A program made the translations under genes and the position numbers. Positions 60,531-64,000 of a stretch of 64,000 bases of DNA are shown piece by piece. Position 1 is the stretch's first letter, and every line of letters starts with the position of its first letter. The notes under the pieces are model-generated. The model ran no database searches and had not been told where the DNA came from. It saw only the letters and a program-made list of their open reading frames with translations. This stretch comes from JAUIBE01 sp035267185 (lineage in GTDB: Bacteria; Pseudomonadota; Gammaproteobacteria; Xanthomonadales; SZUA-36), in NCBI GenBank assembly GCA_035267185.1, contig DATFLY010000008.1:40698-104697 (forward strand), written 5' to 3'.

Positions 60531-61229
60531 CTACGCCTTGCGGACTTCCTCCAGCTTTCCATCATGAAGTTCAATGATGCGATCACATCGGGATGCAACA
60601 GCCACGCTATGGGTTGCAACCAGCATGGTGTGACCATTTTCCCGAACCAGGTTTTCAAGAAGGTCTAAAACCCTTCCGGCGGTTTTGTCGTCCAGGTTTC
60701 CTGTTGGCTCATCTGCAATCAATACTTTCGGTCGATGGCACAGCGCCCTTGCGATTGCCACACGCTGCTGCTCACCACCTGAAAGGATGTCAGGATAGCT
60801 TCCAGCCCGTTCCAGTAATCCGACGGCACCCAGGAGTTGTTCAATCCGCTGGGCGGTTTCTTCCTTCGAAACTCTATTGAGCTCCAGCACCAACCTGAGG
60901 TTGTCAGAAACATCAAGTGTCGGAATAAGATTAAATGCCTGGTAGATGAAACCGATATGGCTGCGTCGAAAAATGGTCCGATCATTCTCAGAAAGCTCAG
61001 TGATGTCCTGCCCCGCCACCACGACCTGACCATCATCAGGCGCATCAATTCCGGAAATCAGGTTAAGAAGGGTCGACTTACCGGAGCCACTCCGGCCCCT
61101 CAAGGCAACCGTCTCGCCTTGCTGAATATCAAGATCTATACCACGCAGCACCTGGTGTTGCCGGTCTCCTTCCTGATAGTGCCGAAACAAACCGGAAACC
61201 CGGATGGCCGGGAAGTTGCTTCTTTCCAT
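60531..61229 (-). CDS. LolD/MacB-type ABC transporter ATPase
   Basis: This 232-residue ABC ATPase has Walker A (LRGRSGSGKSTLLNLI), the ABC signature (ILSGGEQQRVAIARAL), Walker B (VLIADEPTGNLD) and the H-loop (MLVATHSVAVA). The IGFIYQAFNLIPTLDVSDN Q-loop is typical of the LolD/MacB/FtsE class. It is the first gene of the three-gene operon ATPase-permease-CrtC-like protein. Confidence 0.94.
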   Translation of the reverse strand: MERSNFPAIRVSGLFRHYQEGDRQHQVLRGIDLDIQQGETVALRGRSGSGKSTLLNLISGIDAPDDGQVVVAGQDITELSENDRTIFRRSHIGFIYQAFNLIPTLDVSDNLRLVLELNRVSKEETAQRIEQLLGAVGLLERAGSYPDILSGGEQQRVAIARALCHRPKVLIADEPTGNLDDKTAGRVLDLLENLVRENGHTMLVATHSVAVASRCDRIIELHDGKLEEVRKA

Positions 61230-61333
61230 GTTGAATAAGACCTGCTCATTGATAGGGAAACTGGATCATCCTTCCCTATCTGATGGTATTTCAATCCCGA
61301 CTCAATGCCCTTGTGTTCTTAACAGGTTAACTC

Positions 61334-62596
61334 TCAACCGGCATGAGATGATGTGGCCTTTAGGAAAGAAATAAGCTGAACCTGCTGCTCCCGGGTGATC
61401 CCGGACTCGTTCTCAAGCCATTTGACCAGGGAATCTGCACAGCGAGCCAATCCTACACGCTGGTCAATCGCCGCACTCAGCAGGGTTGCAGATCCCAGTG
61501 GGTCCAGCGCAGGCAAAGGGGCCGTTGATATTGCTTTCCACTCATCTTCAGATATAAACGTCCTGCGCAGAATGCCTACCCTGTCTGCCAGCGACAAGAG
61601 TCGATCCGGGTCTTCCCGGGAGAGTGCATTTTCGGCTTCCAGGGCTGTGTGCAAAGTCCGAAGGTGATGCTCCATGCAAAATGATGGAATGCCCCGTGCG
61701 GACAATAAACGCGTCAACCAATCGATCAGCTTGGTGGCTCGCTCCATGGAGATATCGCCAAGCGTGATCATCCATGCGCCATCACTTTTTGTAAAAGCCT
61801 CGCCCCTGTTGCCGTAGCGTATTTGCAGGTAGCCAAATTGCGAATAAACCTGGCGTCCGATTTGATTGCCCAGCCGTACCAGTTTCCTGTCCCTGGGCAT
61901 TGGGTGATCTCCTGCCTCAGGATTGACTGCACTTGCGTGGACCCCCCGCTGGTAAGAGCTACCCAGGGCGTCAAACACCTGGCTAAAAGTCTCAAATGTC
62001 TCCCGTGCACCACAGATTGCCGATTCCACGGAATTGCCACTCTCAAGGTCACGATCAAGCCTGGCCTTGAACATTGGCCAAATTGATTCGTCGAAGCTGA
62101 TCGCCCGCAAGTACGTTGTTCCCTTGTCGTTTTCCAGATTGAACTCGCGTGAAATGGCCTGCGCAACCACCAGGTTGCCGTTATGTGAGCCATAAATCAC
62201 ATAAAGCAGTCCATAAACCCAGGCTGGGTCGTCAGCGATCATTCGAAACAGTTTCTGGGTGTGCTTGAGAGTGGCAGCTTGAGCGTAGGGGTTTGCCAGC
62301 CCATCATCCGGCGCAAGAGCTGCAATATCTTCGCCAATTCGTTCTGACCAGTCACCCAAAACAGGCAGCAACTCTTTGAGAACTTTTGTACCGTCACGCC
62401 GAATGGCAGTTGTCAGGTTTGCAATGATGACAGCGACGGCTCGCAGGTAGTCTACATACTGGTTCTGTTCGACCTTTCCGCGAATCAGCTGTCCCGCAAA
62501 TGAAGTGCGCTCCAATGATTTGTGAGCCTCAGCGGTGGCTTCGCGTAATTGATGACAGGCTCTCATTTCCTGTCTTGCAACGTATTCACCTGGCAT
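61334..62596 (-). CDS. Heme-oxygenase-like protein with an unrecognised C-terminal domain
   Basis: The protein has 420 residues from ATG 62596. Residues about 15-225 match biliverdin-producing heme oxygenases: LREATAEAHKSLERT with the expected proximal His25, QYVDYLRAVAVIIANL, and the distal-helix pattern LLYVIYGSHNGNLVVAQAI (G-S-x-x-G). Residues about 235-420 form a second, mostly helical part (LGNQIGRQVYSQFGYLQIRYGNRGE; WMITLGDISMERATKLIDWL; SFCMEHHLRTLHTALEAE) that I do not recognise. It overlaps the ATP-grasp gene by 11 bp. It could cleave heme or a related tetrapyrrole, or act as a heme-oxygenase-fold diiron enzyme. Confidence 0.72.
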   Translation of the reverse strand: MPGEYVARQEMRACHQLREATAEAHKSLERTSFAGQLIRGKVEQNQYVDYLRAVAVIIANLTTAIRRDGTKVLKELLPVLGDWSERIGEDIAALAPDDGLANPYAQAATLKHTQKLFRMIADDPAWVYGLLYVIYGSHNGNLVVAQAISREFNLENDKGTTYLRAISFDESIWPMFKARLDRDLESGNSVESAICGARETFETFSQVFDALGSSYQRGVHASAVNPEAGDHPMPRDRKLVRLGNQIGRQVYSQFGYLQIRYGNRGEAFTKSDGAWMITLGDISMERATKLIDWLTRLLSARGIPSFCMEHHLRTLHTALEAENALSREDPDRLLSLADRVGILRRTFISEDEWKAISTAPLPALDPLGSATLLSAAIDQRVGLARCADSLVKWLENESGITREQQVQLISFLKATSSHAG

Positions 62597-63803
62597 CCAA
62601 CTGCAGGTCACGACCCACTGCATCTGCAATTTCCAGGGTCCTGTCGAGCTGAGGGTGGCGCACAATCAGGTAGCCATCAGAAATCAGGGTCTGTTTCCAG
62701 TTGCGGCGCTGGGCGCCAAGCGGCAATAAATCTTCCACCACAATATGTTCACCAAATCGGCTGCGCAGGTCGTCAAGTCCATGAATGGCCATAATTCTGC
62801 CTTGCCCCCTGGCGCGTTTGAAAATTGCTGCGGAATTGTAGCGCTGGCTCGCTACCTGGGTGAATGATTGTTTTGTAACCGCCTCAGCCCAGCCCTTGTA
62901 AATATCAAAATCGTGGGTGAAGTTCATCAGGTCAACCGAGCGACCTCCGGGAGGCCGACCCCCGATTTCACCAAAAACCGCTTCGCCACCGGGGGTCAGG
63001 AACCACTCCATATGAGTAAATCCGGTACGAAAACCCAGGGCTTCTATCACTTTGCGGCCCAGCGCGAGCCCAGGCTCAAACTCTTTTCTGCCAATGTCCC
63101 TGATATTGACGGTTTGCATACTGATCCACTCTACCGCCCGACCGATGATGGGCTTGGGGCGATACCAGGCAATATTTTCGTAAAGAATAATTCCATCAGA
63201 ACAAACCGTGTCATAGGTGAACTCCTCACCTTCGATGAATTCCTCCACACTGACTTCGCGCTGTTCTCCCACATCGGAGATGGCAATCTCGAGCATCCGC
63301 TGATCCCTGACTTCATGGGTGTGTGCAGAACCCGCTCCTGCTATGGGCTTGATTACCAGCGGAAGACCAATCGCTTCTGCGCCAGCACGAATGGCGTCAG
63401 CACCAGTCGCTGTCATGTGTCGGGGTGTTCGAAGACCGGCGCCATCCAGTGCCTTTTTCATCTTCTCCTTGTCCCTGAAAAGATCAGTCTGTTCGGTATG
63501 CATACCGGCCAGGCCGAGCACTTCACGCAATTGCGCGGCGAGCATCATGAACGGTTCCCACAAGCACTCAACCCGATCAATTTTTCTTTGAGAAGCATAC
63601 TGGCGCACCCTGCCGATCACAGCATCAGGATCGACCAGCGTAGGCACCTGGATGTAATCAGCCAGCGAATGACGCACCGTCGCCGGCAAACTCTCAACAG
63701 AATGTTCGCCCAGACCAATAACACTGGCACCACATTGGGCAAGACCACGGCTGAAATCCGCCATTTCGGCAGGGTAGCCGGGTGATATGAATAGTATGTT
63801 CAT
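62586..63803 (-). CDS. ATP-grasp ligase-like protein
   Basis: This 405-residue ATP-grasp protein has an N-terminal Rossmann-like domain (MNILFISPGYPAEMADFSRGLAQ). It has the ATP-binding stretch GLPLVIKPIAGAGSAHTHEV, EQREVSVEEFIEGEEFTYDTVC and the Mg-binding end MEWFLTPGGEAVFGEIGGRPPGG. Such enzymes join a carboxylate to an amine or other nucleophile through an acyl-phosphate. It is followed and overlapped by the heme-oxygenase-like gene, so the two likely act on the same molecule. The substrate is unknown. Confidence 0.87.
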   Translation of the reverse strand: MNILFISPGYPAEMADFSRGLAQCGASVIGLGEHSVESLPATVRHSLADYIQVPTLVDPDAVIGRVRQYASQRKIDRVECLWEPFMMLAAQLREVLGLAGMHTEQTDLFRDKEKMKKALDGAGLRTPRHMTATGADAIRAGAEAIGLPLVIKPIAGAGSAHTHEVRDQRMLEIAISDVGEQREVSVEEFIEGEEFTYDTVCSDGIILYENIAWYRPKPIIGRAVEWISMQTVNIRDIGRKEFEPGLALGRKVIEALGFRTGFTHMEWFLTPGGEAVFGEIGGRPPGGRSVDLMNFTHDFDIYKGWAEAVTKQSFTQVASQRYNSAAIFKRARGQGRIMAIHGLDDLRSRFGEHIVVEDLLPLGAQRRNWKQTLISDGYLIVRHPQLDRTLEIADAVGRDLQLDAR

Positions 63804-64000
63804 TGATTCCAGGATCTGGCTGGACGAGGTGTTGATGATAAACGAGACTGACGTAACAAGTGCGAGAAGGTTGCATCAGTTGCTGACCAGTTGAGTATTG
63901 AGGCTAATCAACCCGGATATGTGGAACTTGCTTACTCAATTTGCACCGAACCAGGTGCAACGTATACCCGGGGATTGAGAGGAAAATCTCAGGTTGCAGC
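63804..64000. other. Region upstream of the ATP-grasp gene
   Basis: This 197-bp stretch to the window edge should carry the promoter of the ATP-grasp/heme-oxygenase unit. I see no convincing -35/-10 pair, operator palindrome or other gene in it. Confidence 0.4.

Noticed and set aside
1..64000. CRISPR arrays, insertion sequences, phage genes, tRNA or rRNA genes
   Set aside because: No direct-repeat/spacer pattern, transposase-like protein, cloverleaf or rRNA-like sequence was seen on reading; the only long tandem repeat is inside the metalloprotease gene.

Overview
The window is chromosomal DNA from an aerobic, bacteriochlorophyll-a-producing proteobacterium. I place it in the Gammaproteobacteria. 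The left 25.7 kb is a nearly continuous photosynthesis gene cluster, read mostly left to right: puhB(partial)-puhC-acsF-puhE-bchI-bchD-bchO-DUF3422-crtI-crtB-small membrane protein, then crtD-crtC on the minus strand, then crtE-crtF-bchC-bchX-bchY-bchZ-pufQ-like-pufB-pufA-pufL-pufM-pufC-idi-fpr. The oxygen-dependent cyclase AcsF is present and no bchE is seen here, which fits an aerobic anoxygenic phototroph. CrtC, CrtD and CrtF point to a spirilloxanthin-type carotenoid. PufC is a tetraheme reaction-centre cytochrome. puhA, bchFNBHLM, bchG, bchP and the light/redox regulators are not in the window and presumably lie upstream.

Regulatory structure in the cluster includes a perfect TGT-N12-ACA (PpsR/CrtJ-type) site abutting a consensus TATAAT box between crtD and crtE. 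A perfect 11-bp inverted repeat lies just upstream of bchC. Several RNA hairpins lie between bchZ and pufB and between pufA and pufL. A strong terminator after fpr ends the cluster.

From 25.8 to 29.4 kb is a minus-strand envelope-stress-like operon: ECF sigma factor, membrane-anchored HEAT-repeat protein (probable anti-sigma) and two exported DUF4097 proteins. A CarD-family regulator that appears to start at an ATT codon lies just upstream of it.

From 29.6 to 56.8 kb the genes are ordinary accessory or housekeeping genes: a PLP decarboxylase, a huge secreted metalloprotease with 11 Ig-like repeats, lipoproteins, an AbgT transporter, a choice-of-anchor-B secreted protein, an RND pump with adaptor, a serine hydrolase, a dienelactone hydrolase, a MATE pump, an S9 peptidase, a 2OG dioxygenase, a flavin monooxygenase, OsmC and an AhpD-like protein. 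Secreted proteins ending in short F-x-(S/D)-F-E tails, and the HDGEG/WFTYD domains, resemble those I associate with Xanthomonadales/Wenzhouxiangella-like gammaproteobacteria. This is inference from memory, not a search.

The right end (56.8-63.8 kb) holds an ABC export operon (LolD-like ATPase, FtsX-like permease, secreted CrtC-fold protein) and a two-gene unit: an ATP-grasp ligase followed by a heme-oxygenase-like protein with an unrecognised C-terminal half. I saw no rRNA, tRNA, CRISPR array, insertion sequence or phage gene.
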